A stretch of 64,000 bases of DNA. Origin: Sulfitobacter sp. HGT1 (GTDB lineage Bacteria > Pseudomonadota > Alphaproteobacteria > Rhodobacterales > Rhodobacteraceae). The DNA is taken from positions 62,001-126,000 of the forward strand of contig NZ_BLWI01000002.1 in assembly GCF_013282155.1 (NCBI RefSeq). The letters run 5' to 3'. Below are positions 1-8,924 of the stretch, piece by piece (position 1 is the first letter of the stretch; the number at the start of each line of letters is the position of its first letter). Below the pieces are notes generated by a model. It was not told the DNA's origin, did not search any database, and saw nothing but the letters and a program-made list of their open reading frames with translations. The translations under genes and the position numbers were made by a program.

Positions 1-1424
1 GCATCGTGCAGGATGTCATCCAGCCCGAAGAAGCCCGCCGCAGCACCCGCCGCTGTCACAAACCCCAGACCATCCACACCGATCGGCGGGTGGTTCACAT
101 CGGGGCGGAACGTGGCAAGGTTTGTGTCCCACACCAGCTTGCCCCCGCAATGGGACCACAGATGCACCACGGGCGACCAGCCACCGGACATGGCAACCGC
201 ATCACATTCGATGGTTTCCAACACCGCGCCTTCGCCCGCCTGGCTGCACACAGTCACAGCCGTCACACGCTTGCCGCCTTTGACCGACGACACCGCGTGG
301 CCCATCATGACGCGAATGCCCAAGGCTTTGGCCCGCGCCATCAGGGCGGAATCTTCGGGCAGTACACGGGCGTCAAGGATCGCGGGCACTGTCAGACCTG
401 CTTCGACCAAGGCGATGGCCGTTCGGTAAGCATCGTCGTTATTGGTGACAACAACCGTGCGATCGCCAACAGAGACACCAAAATTGACCAGATAATCACG
501 TGCCGCAGCCGCCAGCATCACGCCCGGTATGTCATTGCCCGCAAAGGACAAAGGCCGCTCGATCGCGCCGGTTGCCGTGATGATATGCCCCGCACGGATG
601 CGCCACAAACGATGGCGTGGCCCTTGGGCCGCAGGCGCGTGGTCTTTCAGGCTTTCATAGCCCAGCACATAGCCGTGATCATAGACCCCTGCCCCCATCA
701 CGCGGGTGCGCATGTGGACGTTTTCCATACCCGACAAGGCGCTGACCAGCGCATCAATGTGGGACGCCACCGAAGCGCCTTCGACCGTGCCACCATCGAC
801 GGGGGCACGGCCGCCCCAATGGGCGGTTTGTTCCAGCAAGATCACCTTGGCACCGGCCAGCGCTGCGGTGCGCGCGGCCTCTAGCCCCGCGACACCGCCG
901 CCAATGACCAGCACATCGCAAAAGGCGTGGAAATGTTCGTAGCTATCGGCGTCTTTTTCTTTCGGCGCTTTGCCCAGACCGGCGGAATGGCGGATGATCG
1001 GTTCATACACGTGCTTCCAGAACGGGCGCGGATGGATGAACATCTTGTAGTAAAATCCCGCAGGCAGGAACCGCGACAGATGTTTGTTGATCGCGCCCAC
1101 GTCGAATTCAAGGCTGGGCCAATGGTTCTGACTCGCGGCCTCCAGACCGTCGAACAATTCGGTCGTGGTGGCGCGCTGGTTGGGTTCAAACTGCCCACCA
1201 CGGCCAAGGTTCATCAGCGCGTTGGGCTCTTCTGGGCCTGCCGCCACAATGCCGCGGGGGCGGTGATATTTGAACGACCGACCGACAAGCATCTGGTCAT
1301 TGGCCAGCAGTGCCGAGGCCAGCGTGTCGCCTTCGTATCCGCGCAACTGTTTGCCGTTGAACGAAAAATTGACAGCGTTGGATTTGTTGAGCAGGCGGCC
1401 GCCTGTGGCAATTCTGGTGCTCAT
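1..1424 (-). CDS. soxA: Sarcosine oxidase alpha subunit, 3' part missing
   Basis: This is the large subunit of heterotetrameric sarcosine oxidase, which oxidatively demethylates sarcosine to glycine in the cytoplasm and passes the one-carbon unit to tetrahydrofolate. About 475 residues are visible of a family that is usually near 1000; the C-terminal half, including the folate-binding aminomethyltransferase-like part, lies beyond the left edge. Near the N-terminus there is the GRSFKYHRPRGI segment of the ferredoxin-like domain. Around residue 170 a Rossmann motif VIGGGVAGLEAA binds the dinucleotide. The start is the ATG at 1422-1424 (MSTRIATGGRLLNKSNAV), with AAGG about ten bases upstream. 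It follows soxD in the same direction after 77 bp, matching the usual soxB-D-A-G order. Confidence 0.93.
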   Translation of the reverse strand, partial: MSTRIATGGRLLNKSNAVNFSFNGKQLRGYEGDTLASALLANDQMLVGRSFKYHRPRGIVAAGPEEPNALMNLGRGGQFEPNQRATTTELFDGLEAASQNHWPSLEFDVGAINKHLSRFLPAGFYYKMFIHPRPFWKHVYEPIIRHSAGLGKAPKEKDADSYEHFHAFCDVLVIGGGVAGLEAARTAALAGAKVILLEQTAHWGGRAPVDGGTVEGASVASHIDALVSALSGMENVHMRTRVMGAGVYDHGYVLGYESLKDHAPAAQGPRHRLWRIRAGHIITATGAIERPLSFAGNDIPGVMLAAAARDYLVNFGVSVGDRTVVVTNNDDAYRTAIALVEAGLTVPAILDARVLPEDSALMARAKALGIRVMMGHAVSSVKGGKRVTAVTVCSQAGEGAVLETIECDAVAMSGGWSPVVHLWSHCGGKLVWDTNLATFRPDVNHPPIGVDGLGFVTAAGAAAGFFGLDDILHD

Positions 1425-1501
1425 GAGTTCAAACCTTGGTGTTTGCGGCAGGCGTCGGAGCCTCCGGCGGGAGTTTTCTTGGCAAAATGAAACAGCGGCA
1501 T

Positions 1502-1831
1502 TTACGCGGTCTCGGGGGGCTGCCAGTCGGGGCGGCGGTCGGTTATTTTGTCGATGATATTCTGGGGCACCGTGCTGGTCTGGGCCGTGTAGGTACCAAA
1601 GATTTCCAGCGTCATGGTATCGCGGGCCGCATGGAACCACTTGCCGCAGCCATAGACGTGGCGCCAGCGTTCGAAATGCACGCCCTTGGGGTTGTCGCGC
1701 ATGAACAGGTATTGCTCAAAATCGTCATCCGAGGCACCGGGGCCAAAACGGGTCAGGTGTGCTTCGCCGCCTGCGTGAAATTCGGTTTCTTCGGCGGTGA
1801 TGCCGCAATTGGGACAGGTCAGGATCAGCAT
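1502..1831 (-). CDS. soxD: Sarcosine oxidase delta subunit
   Basis: This is the small zinc-binding subunit of heterotetrameric sarcosine oxidase. The 109-residue product begins MLILTCPNCGITAEETEF; the CPNC pair and later Cys/His residues (YGCGKWFH near residue 61) fit the zinc site of the family. The RWRHVYGCGKWFHAARD stretch is characteristic of SoxD. Length is normal for the family (about 90-110). It lies between the small membrane protein gene upstream and soxA downstream, all on the minus strand, so it is very probably in one operon. Confidence 0.93.
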   Translation of the reverse strand: MLILTCPNCGITAEETEFHAGGEAHLTRFGPGASDDDFEQYLFMRDNPKGVHFERWRHVYGCGKWFHAARDTMTLEIFGTYTAQTSTVPQNIIDKITDRRPDWQPPETA

Positions 1832-1927
1832 GGGACGCTCCTTGGGAAGGTTGCGCGGGACGCAAAAAAGCCGACCCCGGTGACGGGATCGACTTTGGTC
1901 GGTAAAAAAATGTTTGGTGTCGCGGGC

Positions 1928-2173
1928 TTAGTTGCCTGTCGCGGTTTCTGCAGCGCCTTCGACGGCTTCTGCAGCACCTTGGACAGCATCGCCTGCGCCT
2001 TCAACCGTGACGTTGACATCGCTGGAGTTATCCAACGGATCGCCGCCCGAGAAGAAAAAGAAACCAAAGCCGATAACCAGCACGGCAAGGATGCCGATGA
2101 TGATGCCCGATCCGGTTCCGCTGGTTTTGTTGACAGTGGTGTGGGGTGCTTGATTGTTGTCAGGGTTAGCCAT
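1928..2173 (-). CDS. Small single-pass membrane protein inside the sox operon
   Basis: This 81-residue protein sits between soxB and soxD on the same strand. It has a polar Asn/Gln/Thr-rich N-terminus, one strongly hydrophobic segment (about residues 24-42, GIIIGILAVLVIGFGFFFF), and an acidic C-terminus with repeated Ala-Glu heptad-like units ending in GAAETATGN. There is no signal peptidase site, so it is probably a one-pass inner membrane protein. No function is recognised. Its position suggests co-transcription with the sarcosine oxidase genes, but it is not one of the four known subunits. The product could simply be a small lineage-specific membrane protein that was placed in the operon by rearrangement. 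Confidence 0.7.
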   Translation of the reverse strand: MANPDNNQAPHTTVNKTSGTGSGIIIGILAVLVIGFGFFFFSGGDPLDNSSDVNVTVEGAGDAVQGAAEAVEGAAETATGN

Positions 2174-2276
2174 TTTACTCGTCCTTCATAAACTCTGTAT
2201 CTGTATGAGGACACAACACCGTGAGCGCCGGAATGGTTCCAGCCTGTGCGAAAATTTGAAACGAGCCCTGAAAACA

Positions 2277-3521
2277 TCAGTGCGCAACCCCTGCTGCGAC
2301 GGATTCATCGATGAACCGGCCTTCTTGAAAGCGGTTCAATCCGAAAGCATCCGTCAGCGGCGAGCGGCCTTTGGCCATAAGTTCGGCCATCGCCCAGCCC
2401 GAGCCCGGGATCGCCTTGAAGCCGCCGGTGCCCCAGCCGCAGTTGATGAACACGCCCTCGACCGGGGTTTTGCTGAGGATCGGCGAGCGGTCGCCCGTCA
2501 CATCCACGATGCCGCCCCATTGCCGCAACATCTTGAGGCGCGAGACCATCGGGAAGGTTTCGATCAACGCGCGCACGGTTTCCTCGATATGGTGGAAAGA
2601 CCCGCGTTGGGTGTAGTTGTTATAGCCGTCGGTGCCGCCGCCGATGACCATCTCGCCTTTGTCCGATTGCGACATATAGCCATGCACCGTGTTGGCCATC
2701 ACGACCACATCCATGCAAGGTTTGATCGGCTCGGACACCAGCGCCTGAAGCGAAACGGATTCGATCGGCAGCCGGAAGCCCGCCATATCCGCCAGATGGC
2801 CGGAATGGCCCGCGACCACCATGCCCAGTTTATCGCAATCGATATCGCCGCGGTTGGTGGAAACGCCCACGACCTTGCCGCCCTGGGAACGGATGCCGGT
2901 GACTTCGCATTTCTGGATCACGTCCATGCCCATGTCGGAACACGCCCGCGCATAGCCCCAGGCCACCGCATCGTGGCGTGCCGTGCCGCCGCGGGCCTGC
3001 CATAGCCCGCCCAAGACGGGATAGCGCGGGCCGTTGATGTTGATGATCGGGACCAGTTCCTTGACCTTTTCGGGGCCGATGAATTCTGTCTTCACGCCTT
3101 GCAGCGCATTGGCGTGGGCGGTGCGTTGATAGCCGCGTGCCTCGTGATGGGTTTGTGCCAGCATGATCACCCCACGCGGCGAGAACATGACGTTATAGTT
3201 CAAATCCTGGCTCATGGTTTCGTACAGGCTGCGGGCCTTTTCATAGATCGCCGCTGAGGGGTCTTGCAGATAGTTGGAGCGGATGATCGTCGTGTTGCGC
3301 CCCGTGTTGCCGCCGCCCAGCCAGCCCTTTTCAAGGATCGCGACATTGGTGATGCCAAAGTTCTTGCCCAGATAATAGGCTGTCGCCAACCCGTGCCCGC
3401 CTGCCCCGATGATGATCACGTCATAGCGTTTCTTGGGCTGCGCATCGCGCCATGCCCGTGTCCATCCTGTATGGTGGCGCAACGCTTCGCGGGCGATGGC
3501 AAAGGCTGAATACTTCTTCAT
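2277..3521 (-). CDS. soxB: Sarcosine oxidase beta subunit
   Basis: This is the FAD/FMN-containing catalytic subunit of heterotetrameric sarcosine oxidase. From the chosen ATG (3519-3521; MKKYSAFAIAREALRHHTGW, the family's normal start) the product is 414 residues. The FAD-binding Rossmann motif VIIIGAGGHGLATAYYL is at about residues 35-51. An ARHDAVAWGYA motif is near residue 183, in the region where this family attaches FMN covalently to a histidine. The C-terminal INCGWGTGGFKAIPGSG segment is also typical. An in-frame start 18 bp further upstream exists but adds a non-family extension. It is the first gene of the leftward sox operon. Confidence 0.95.
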   Translation of the reverse strand: MKKYSAFAIAREALRHHTGWTRAWRDAQPKKRYDVIIIGAGGHGLATAYYLGKNFGITNVAILEKGWLGGGNTGRNTTIIRSNYLQDPSAAIYEKARSLYETMSQDLNYNVMFSPRGVIMLAQTHHEARGYQRTAHANALQGVKTEFIGPEKVKELVPIININGPRYPVLGGLWQARGGTARHDAVAWGYARACSDMGMDVIQKCEVTGIRSQGGKVVGVSTNRGDIDCDKLGMVVAGHSGHLADMAGFRLPIESVSLQALVSEPIKPCMDVVVMANTVHGYMSQSDKGEMVIGGGTDGYNNYTQRGSFHHIEETVRALIETFPMVSRLKMLRQWGGIVDVTGDRSPILSKTPVEGVFINCGWGTGGFKAIPGSGWAMAELMAKGRSPLTDAFGLNRFQEGRFIDESVAAGVAH

Positions 3522-3727
3522 AAAGACGGTCCCCGGCATGGATTCGCACGCTTGCGCGCAGTTGAGTTCTTTCTGGGTGAGCAGGCAAAAAAGAGGATAC
3601 CCTGCGCGGCATTATGTATCAGTTTTACGACATACCCTGCAATCGGACAAATCATTGAACAGGGTGCTGCAATATGGCCTCTTTTGTCGCAGCCCAACAC
3701 GGTTTAGATGTGCGTCCGACTGAATGA

Positions 3728-4969
3728 ATGGACCCTACCCTCATGAACTTTTGGATCATTGCCGCTGCTGGTGCCGTGCTTGTAACCGTTTTGCTGACCC
3801 GCGCCTTGTGGCGGGGGGCGACGGTACCGGGACCGACACGGGGTGAACACGACCTGCAAGTGTACCGCGACCAGCTGGCCGAGGTGGAACGCGAAGTGGC
3901 CCGCGGTGTTCTTTCAACCGAAGACGCGGCACGCGCCAAGACTGAAATCTCGCGGCGGATTCTGGCGGCAGATACCAGTCGCGTGGCGCAGATGCAGGCC
4001 GGGGGGGCACCCTCAAAGCCGCTGATGGCCGTGATTGCGCTGGCGCTGGTCGGGGGCAGTTTGTTTATGTATTCCAGACTGGGCGCACCGGGCTACGGTG
4101 ATCTGGCGCTCAAGGACCGCATCGCCTTTGCGAAGACCCTGCGCGAAACCCGCCCCAGTCAGGCCGATGCCATCGCGGGCATGCCCGAGGTAACGGTAGC
4201 ACCGGAGCTGAGCCCGGAATACCAAGCCTTGCTGACGCAATTGCGTGAAACCGTGGCAAAGCGGCCCAATGACGTGCAAGGCCAGACATTGCTGGCGCAA
4301 AACGAAGCGCGGGTGGGCAATTTCTCGGCTGCGGCTGATGCGCAATCTGCTGTGGTGCGTTTGAAGGGCCCCGATGCGACGACCGAAGAGGTCGTGAATT
4401 ATGGCGAGCTGTTGATCATGGCTGCGGGGGGATATGTGTCGCCCGAAGCCGAAGCTGTCTTGCGCGCCGTGCTGACCCGCGATGCGGAAAACGGGACTGC
4501 CAGCTATTATTGGGGGTTGATGTTGATCCAGACCGGGCGTCCGGATCAGGGGTTCCGGATCTGGGACGGGTTGTTGCGCCGCGGGCCTGCGGATGCGCCG
4601 TGGATCGAACCGATTTTGGGACAAATCAAACCCGTCGCTGATCTGGCGGGTGTCGATTACACCATTCCCGACATAGGCGGCAGTGCCCTGCCCGGCCCGT
4701 CCAAGGACGATATTGAGGCAGCCCAAGACATGACCCCCGCCGAACGGATGGAGATGATCGGGTCTATGGTCGAAGGTCTGTCAGAGCGGCTGGCCACCCA
4801 AGGTGGGCCCGTCGAGGATTGGGCGCGGCTGATTTCCAGCCTTGGCGTTTTGGGTCAGACCGACCGCGCGCAGGCGATCTATGACAACGCGATCGAGGTG
4901 TTTGCCGACGATCCAACCGCAACGGACGTGATCAAACGCGCCGGCGAACGGGCGAATCTTGCACAATGA
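3728..4969 (+). CDS. ccmI: Cytochrome c biogenesis protein CcmI
   Basis: CcmI is an inner membrane protein of the system I cytochrome c maturation machinery; it binds apocytochrome c and presents it to the haem ligation complex CcmFH. The 413-residue product has an N-terminal membrane segment (about residues 6-25), a short helical cytoplasmic loop with HDLQVYRDQLAEVEREVARG typical of the family, and a second membrane segment at about 98-116. A large periplasmic TPR-like domain follows to the C-terminus. The length fits alphaproteobacterial CcmI. An alternative start at 3743 (MNFWIIAAAG) matches the family equally well; neither has a strong ribosome-binding site. Its stop overlaps the ruvX start by ATGA, indicating translational coupling. 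Confidence 0.9.
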   Translation: MDPTLMNFWIIAAAGAVLVTVLLTRALWRGATVPGPTRGEHDLQVYRDQLAEVEREVARGVLSTEDAARAKTEISRRILAADTSRVAQMQAGGAPSKPLMAVIALALVGGSLFMYSRLGAPGYGDLALKDRIAFAKTLRETRPSQADAIAGMPEVTVAPELSPEYQALLTQLRETVAKRPNDVQGQTLLAQNEARVGNFSAAADAQSAVVRLKGPDATTEEVVNYGELLIMAAGGYVSPEAEAVLRAVLTRDAENGTASYYWGLMLIQTGRPDQGFRIWDGLLRRGPADAPWIEPILGQIKPVADLAGVDYTIPDIGGSALPGPSKDDIEAAQDMTPAERMEMIGSMVEGLSERLATQGGPVEDWARLISSLGVLGQTDRAQAIYDNAIEVFADDPTATDVIKRAGERANLAQ

Positions 4970-5451
4970 TTTACGAAGACATCACAGAGTTCGCCGCAGC
5001 ACTGCCCCCCATGCAGGCCCTGATCGGGCTTGATCTGGGCGAGAAAACCATCGGCGTTGCGGTGACCGACAGCTTTTTATCCGTCGCGACCCCGCTTGAA
5101 ACCGTCAGACGCAAGAAGTTCGGCCTTGATGCCGCCCGCCTGTCCGAGATCATCGCAGACCGGCGCATTGGCGGGCTGATCCTTGGGTTGCCGCGCAATA
5201 TGGACGGATCAGAGGGGCCACGCTGCCAGTCGACCCGCGCCTTTGCGCGCAATTTCGACAAGCTGGGCGATATCCCGATCGGCTTTTGGGATGAACGGCT
5301 TAGTACTGTTGCCGCAGAACGTGCGCTGCTGGAGGCGGATACGTCACGCAAACGTCGCGCCGAGGTGATCGATCACGTGGCGGCGGGGTATATTCTGCAA
5401 GGTGTACTGGACCGTTTGCGCGTCTTGCGCAGCCAAGGAGACATGCTGTGA
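4966..5451 (+). CDS. ruvX: Putative pre-16S rRNA nuclease (YqgF/RuvX family)
   Basis: This is a YqgF/RuvX RNase H-fold protein, implicated in 5' end maturation of 16S rRNA and also described as a Holliday junction resolvase homologue. The 161-residue product shows the family motifs: LIGLDLGEKTIGVAV near residue 20 with the first acidic residue, GLILGLPRNMDGSEGPR in the middle, FWDERLSTVAAERAL, and the C-terminal VIDHVAAGYILQ with a conserved aspartate. It overlaps ccmI at its start and the DUF1289 gene at its stop (4 bp each), so the three are probably translated from one message. Confidence 0.93.
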   Translation: MIYEDITEFAAALPPMQALIGLDLGEKTIGVAVTDSFLSVATPLETVRRKKFGLDAARLSEIIADRRIGGLILGLPRNMDGSEGPRCQSTRAFARNFDKLGDIPIGFWDERLSTVAAERALLEADTSRKRRAEVIDHVAAGYILQGVLDRLRVLRSQGDML

Positions 5452-5687
5452 CGGATAATATCTGGAAACGGGACGAGATCGAGAGCCCCTGCATCAAGCT
5501 GTGCGTCGTGCATCCCGAAACGCGGCTGTGCACGGGCTGTTTGCGGTCCATCGACGAAATTGGCGGCTGGTCGCGGATGACACCGCAGGCACGGCGTCAG
5601 GTGATGGCTGAACTGCCCTCGCGGGCGGGCGCGCATTCAAAACGGCGCGGTGGTCGGGCCGCTAAACTGGCCAGACAGCAAGATTAG
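5448..5687 (+). CDS. DUF1289 domain protein
   Basis: A 79-residue protein with the DUF1289 signature: ESPCIKLCVVHPETRLCTGC followed by LRSIDEIGGWSRMTPQARRQVM. The four cysteines suggest a metal site, and the domain is common in small proteobacterial proteins of unknown biochemical role. The gene starts within the ruvX stop codon region (overlap of 4 bp), so it is the last gene of ccmI-ruvX-DUF1289. The basic Arg/Lys-rich tail (SKRRGGRAAKLARQ) may contact nucleic acid, which is inference only. Confidence 0.88.
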   Translation: MTDNIWKRDEIESPCIKLCVVHPETRLCTGCLRSIDEIGGWSRMTPQARRQVMAELPSRAGAHSKRRGGRAAKLARQQD

Positions 5688-5692
5688 GTCGG

Positions 5693-5896
5693 TTACTGCG
5701 CGACGCCGTACAGGAATTCCAGCAACAGTTCACTGGTTTGTGCGCCTTCGCATTTGTAGGGGCCATAGTTGTCATTTGCCGGAACAACATGGCCTGACGC
5801 CTGAAAATGCTGTGCCACTGTCCAAGCGCCGCATACCGGGGCCTTTGGCGTAAAGGCGATTACATTTGCGCCTCTGGTGTCAAGTTTCGCTGTCAT
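5693..5896 (-). CDS. Small conserved-looking protein of unknown function
   Basis: A 67-residue protein, MTAKLDTRGANVIAFTPKAP at the N-terminus and SELLLEFLYGVAQ at the end, with two cysteines. The ATG at 5896 is preferred over an in-frame TTG 15 bp upstream because GAGAGACAG lies just ahead of it. It converges on the DUF1289 gene with only 5 bp between stops. No membrane segment or signal peptide is visible. The protein is not recognised; its sober composition and clean start suggest a real gene. The 230 bp upstream (5897-6127) holds no further gene that can be supported. Confidence 0.6.
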   Translation of the reverse strand: MTAKLDTRGANVIAFTPKAPVCGAWTVAQHFQASGHVVPANDNYGPYKCEGAQTSELLLEFLYGVAQ

Positions 5897-6127
5897 TGCT
5901 CTGTCTCTCAATCAAGAACCACGCTGATTCTGTCTCGTGGCTCATCTGTCGGATTTCTAGCTTCCGATTTTCTTAACTAACCCCCAAGTTAAGGCGAGAT
6001 TGGGGCAGAACTGAGGAATTTACGCGTAATTGTGAACCAATGCCGGGCATTGTTTCGAAATTTGGCACAACTGCCCGGAGTTTGGGCAGCCCTGCGCTGT
6101 GAAGGGCATCAGATGCAGGACCGCAGA

Positions 6128-6949
6128 TCAGAAACCCAGTGATTTGCGCAACATGTTCAGCGCCACGAGAATCAAGAACACTGCAAACACCCGCTTGAGC
6201 GGCTTTGGGTCCATCGCATGGGCCAGTTTGACCCCCAAGGGCGTGGTGATCAGGGTCATTGCAATCACGATGACAAAGGTCGGCAGGTTGACTGCGCCGA
6301 TGGTCAGGGGCGGGCTGTTTTCAGGTGACGCGACCATCAGAAAGCCGATCACTGACGGCACAGCGATCAAAACGCCGAATCCCGCTGCGGTCGCGACCGC
6401 GCGGTGGATCGGGACATTGAACAGGCTCATCAGCGGCACCCCAAAGCTGCCACCGCCGATCCCCATCAGCACCGACAGAAACCCGACAGAGGGCGACAGC
6501 GCCGCGCGGCCCATGCCCTTTGGCATCGCCTGCCCCAAGCGCCATTCAGACCGGCCAAACGCCATATAAAACCCAACGATCAGGGCCAGACCGCCGAAAA
6601 TCCCCTGCAACACCGAGGTGCGCAACTGGGCAACGGTCAGCATCCCGATCACGGCCCCGATCACAATGCCCGGTGCCCATGTCTTCAGGATGTCCCAGTC
6701 AACGGCACCTTTCTTGTTGTGGCTGTGCACCGACCGAAGCGAGGTGACGATGATCGTCGCCAGCGACGTTGCCAGACACATTTGCATCAACTGCGGCCCG
6801 TCATAGCCCAGAGTTTGGAACGCATAGAAGAATGCGGGCACCAGAACGATGCCACCGCCCACGCCCAACAGCCCGGCCAGAACCCCCGCAAAGGCCCCGA
6901 TAAACATGATCAGCACGATCATTTGGATCAAAAGGGATGTATCGGGCAT
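6128..6949 (-). CDS. TSUP family (TauE/SafE) membrane transporter
   Basis: A 273-residue polytopic membrane protein of the sulfite exporter TauE/SafE family, whose members move sulfur-containing or other organic anions across the inner membrane. The two internally repeated glycine-rich signatures are visible: FAGVLAGLLGVGGGIVLVP near residue 20 and FLSVLMGIGGGSFGVPLMS near residue 157. About seven or eight hydrophobic helices can be counted. It reads in the same direction as dusA, starting 32 bp beyond the dusA stop, but the substrate is unrelated to tRNA modification and cannot be told from the sequence. Confidence 0.88.
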   Translation of the reverse strand: MPDTSLLIQMIVLIMFIGAFAGVLAGLLGVGGGIVLVPAFFYAFQTLGYDGPQLMQMCLATSLATIIVTSLRSVHSHNKKGAVDWDILKTWAPGIVIGAVIGMLTVAQLRTSVLQGIFGGLALIVGFYMAFGRSEWRLGQAMPKGMGRAALSPSVGFLSVLMGIGGGSFGVPLMSLFNVPIHRAVATAAGFGVLIAVPSVIGFLMVASPENSPPLTIGAVNLPTFVIVIAMTLITTPLGVKLAHAMDPKPLKRVFAVFLILVALNMLRKSLGF

Positions 6950-6981
6950 GGCGCTGGCTCCTCAAAAGATTGGCCTTTGTG

Positions 6982-7983
6982 CTACACCGCTTTTTGCGCC
7001 TCTGCCAGCGTTTGCATTGCATCTAGCGCATCAATCAAAACCTGACGGTCCGCATCTGGGCCTGATGCGTTTTCAGACAGCATGCGCCGCCAGACCCGCG
7101 CGCCGGGCCGGCCCGCAAAAAGCCCCATCATATGGCGGGTGATCTGGTTCAGGCGTCCGCCCCCGTCGATATGGGCATCAATATAGGGTAGCATCTGTGC
7201 GACAGCCGCCTCGGCGGTGGTGTCTTCGCCCATACCATAGATGCGCCGGTCTGCCTGACACAGGATATCCGCGGGGCTGTGATAGGCGCTGCGCCCGATC
7301 ATTACACCGTCCAGACCTCCGTCCAGAAACGTCTCGGCCTGATCCAGCGATGTAATGCCGCCGTTCACCGAAATATGCAGGTTCGAGAAAAGCCCCTTCA
7401 TCCGGTGGACAAGGTCATAATCAAGCGGCGGAATATCGCGGTTTTCCTTGGGGCTTAGCCCCTTGAGCCAGGCTTTGCGCGCATGGATCGTGACCCGTTC
7501 ACAGCCCGCGCCGACAATATGCGCGAGAAATTCCGGCAAGACGGTTTCGGGGTCCTGATCATCCACACCGATGCGGCATTTCACCGTGACATCGACATCC
7601 ACCGCCCTGCGCATCGCCGCCACGCATTTGGCCACCAGCGCGGGCTGTTCCATCAAGACAGCACCAAAGCAGCCCGATTGCACACGGTCCGACGGGCATC
7701 CGACATTGAGGTTGATCTCGTCATAGCCCGCCTGCGCCCCCAGCCGCGCGGCCTCGGCCAGTTCGGCCGGGTCCGATCCGCCCAATTGCAGCGCCAAAGG
7801 GTGTTCTTGCGCATTGTGATCCAGCAAATGCAAAGCCCCGCCCCGCACCAAAGCAGGCGAAGTCACCATTTCGGTATAAAGCAAAGTCTGCTTTGACATC
7901 AGCCGGTGCAAATAGCGGCAATGGCGATCGGTCCAATCCATCATGGGTGCAATAGAAAGTCTAGCGTGTTGATTTATTTGCAT
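6982..7983 (-). CDS. dusA: tRNA-dihydrouridine synthase A
   Basis: DusA is a flavoenzyme that reduces uridines in the D-loop of tRNA using FMN and NADPH. The 333-residue product has the TIM-barrel family motifs: IAPMMDWTDRHCRYLHRL near the start, INLNVGCPSDRVQSGCFGA near residue 95 with the catalytic cysteine, VTIHARKAWLKGLSPKENR with the catalytic-loop histidine and lysine, and SVNGGITSL and GVMIGRSAYHSP for FMN phosphate. Its 5' end contains a 16-bp copy of a direct repeat found again at 20768, so the first codons were probably supplied by an integrated element. The reading frame nonetheless looks intact and full length. Confidence 0.96.
   Translation of the reverse strand: MQINQHARLSIAPMMDWTDRHCRYLHRLMSKQTLLYTEMVTSPALVRGGALHLLDHNAQEHPLALQLGGSDPAELAEAARLGAQAGYDEINLNVGCPSDRVQSGCFGAVLMEQPALVAKCVAAMRRAVDVDVTVKCRIGVDDQDPETVLPEFLAHIVGAGCERVTIHARKAWLKGLSPKENRDIPPLDYDLVHRMKGLFSNLHISVNGGITSLDQAETFLDGGLDGVMIGRSAYHSPADILCQADRRIYGMGEDTTAEAAVAQMLPYIDAHIDGGGRLNQITRHMMGLFAGRPGARVWRRMLSENASGPDADRQVLIDALDAMQTLAEAQKAV
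7934..7949. repeat. Putative left attachment site (attL) inside dusA
   Basis: The 16 bp CAATCCATCATGGGTG encode, on the minus strand, the PMMDW region of DusA. A copy differing at one base is at 20768-20783 in the same orientation. The integrase remnant starts 145 bp to the right. Confidence 0.55.
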
Positions 7984-8093
7984 TCTTTATTCATTCAAAC
8001 TGTTGCGGGGCAAAGTTGCTACGCAGGAATACGCCCCAATATCCCCCGCTTTGCCCCTTTTCGACGACTCATTGCACACTCAGCGCACACGAT

Positions 8094-8565
8094 ATGGCCA
8101 CTATAAGCAAGCTTCCCTCCGGTGGATACCGGGTCCAGATCGGACGCAAGGGTTGCTCACGCCAGCGAGACCTTTCACCGCTCAAGCGACGCCTATAAAT
8201 GGGCCCGTCAGGCTCAAACGCGTGTCGATCAGAGCCTGTCACCGAACAAGTCGTCCGCCGCGCGCCTTGCGACGTTTGGCGGTCTCGTCGACCTGCGTAT
8301 AGACGACATGTGCACGGTTGGGAAACCACCCCGCAGAAGTAAAGCTGCAACCTTGGCTACTTTGAAGAACGGCCTTGGCAACGAGCGGATCGGCCATATC
8401 GATCGCGCGATGCTGATCTATATGGTCGCAAGCGTGCCAAGAAAGGGGCCGGTCCCGTGACGCTTGGCATCGACATCGGTGTCATCAGGATGATCATCAC
8501 GCACGCTGCAGCCGTGCACGGGCTCGATATCCCCTCGGAACCGGTTGACCTCGCCCGCATTACCA
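8094..8565 (+). pseudogene. Degenerate tyrosine recombinase (integrase), frameshifted and truncated
   Basis: Three successive reading frames together read like the N-terminal two thirds of a phage-type integrase. Frame 1 from 8094 gives MATISKLPSGGYRVQIGRKG, the usual AP2-like arm-binding start. Frame 2 gives SETFHRSSDAYKWARQAQTR and then LVDLRIDDMCTVGKPPRRSK, a core-binding domain. After about 8420 frame 3 continues with GPVTLGIDIGVIRMIITHAA. Two frameshifts are needed, near 8160 and 8420. The catalytic domain with its Arg-His-Arg-Tyr residues is absent, so the gene cannot make a working recombinase. It is divergent from dusA, the arrangement expected for dusA-associated integrases. Confidence 0.75.
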
Positions 8566-8924
8566 CGCCACCTAACCCGTTGATATATTGTCACTTTAAT
8601 TCCGCCCTTCCAGCGGATCGCTAAACCGGAACATTTGTCATAGGACAGCTGCACCACACCCAATTGCCGATAGCGGCCCTTTTTATGCGCAACGGAGGAC
8701 GCAAAAGACTATCGTAAAACGTAATTATTCTGCAATTCCTCGAAAGTCTGCTTGCCGTTCAATTCAAGAAAACGTGTTGCCTTGGCCGACTTGGGTCCCG
8801 CGCACCAGCACTTACAGCCCGTCGCATGGAGCCGTTTTCGTCTCATTCTTGCGAAGAATGCGTTCGAAGCTTTTTGGTGTATGCAGTCGTGCAATAGGCA
8901 GCACCAAGCCTACAGCACAGTCAA
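8566..8924. other. Stretch without a supportable gene
   Basis: About 360 bp follow the integrase remnant. Only short open frames are present, none with a convincing ribosome-binding site or recognisable product. A minus-strand frame ending at 8709 carries a few cysteines but cannot be identified. The stretch is probably decayed element DNA. Confidence 0.5.

Noticed and set aside
6..884. 292-codon plus-strand frame at the left edge
   Set aside because: It is antisense to the soxA gene, which shows the Rossmann motif and other family segments in the opposite strand.
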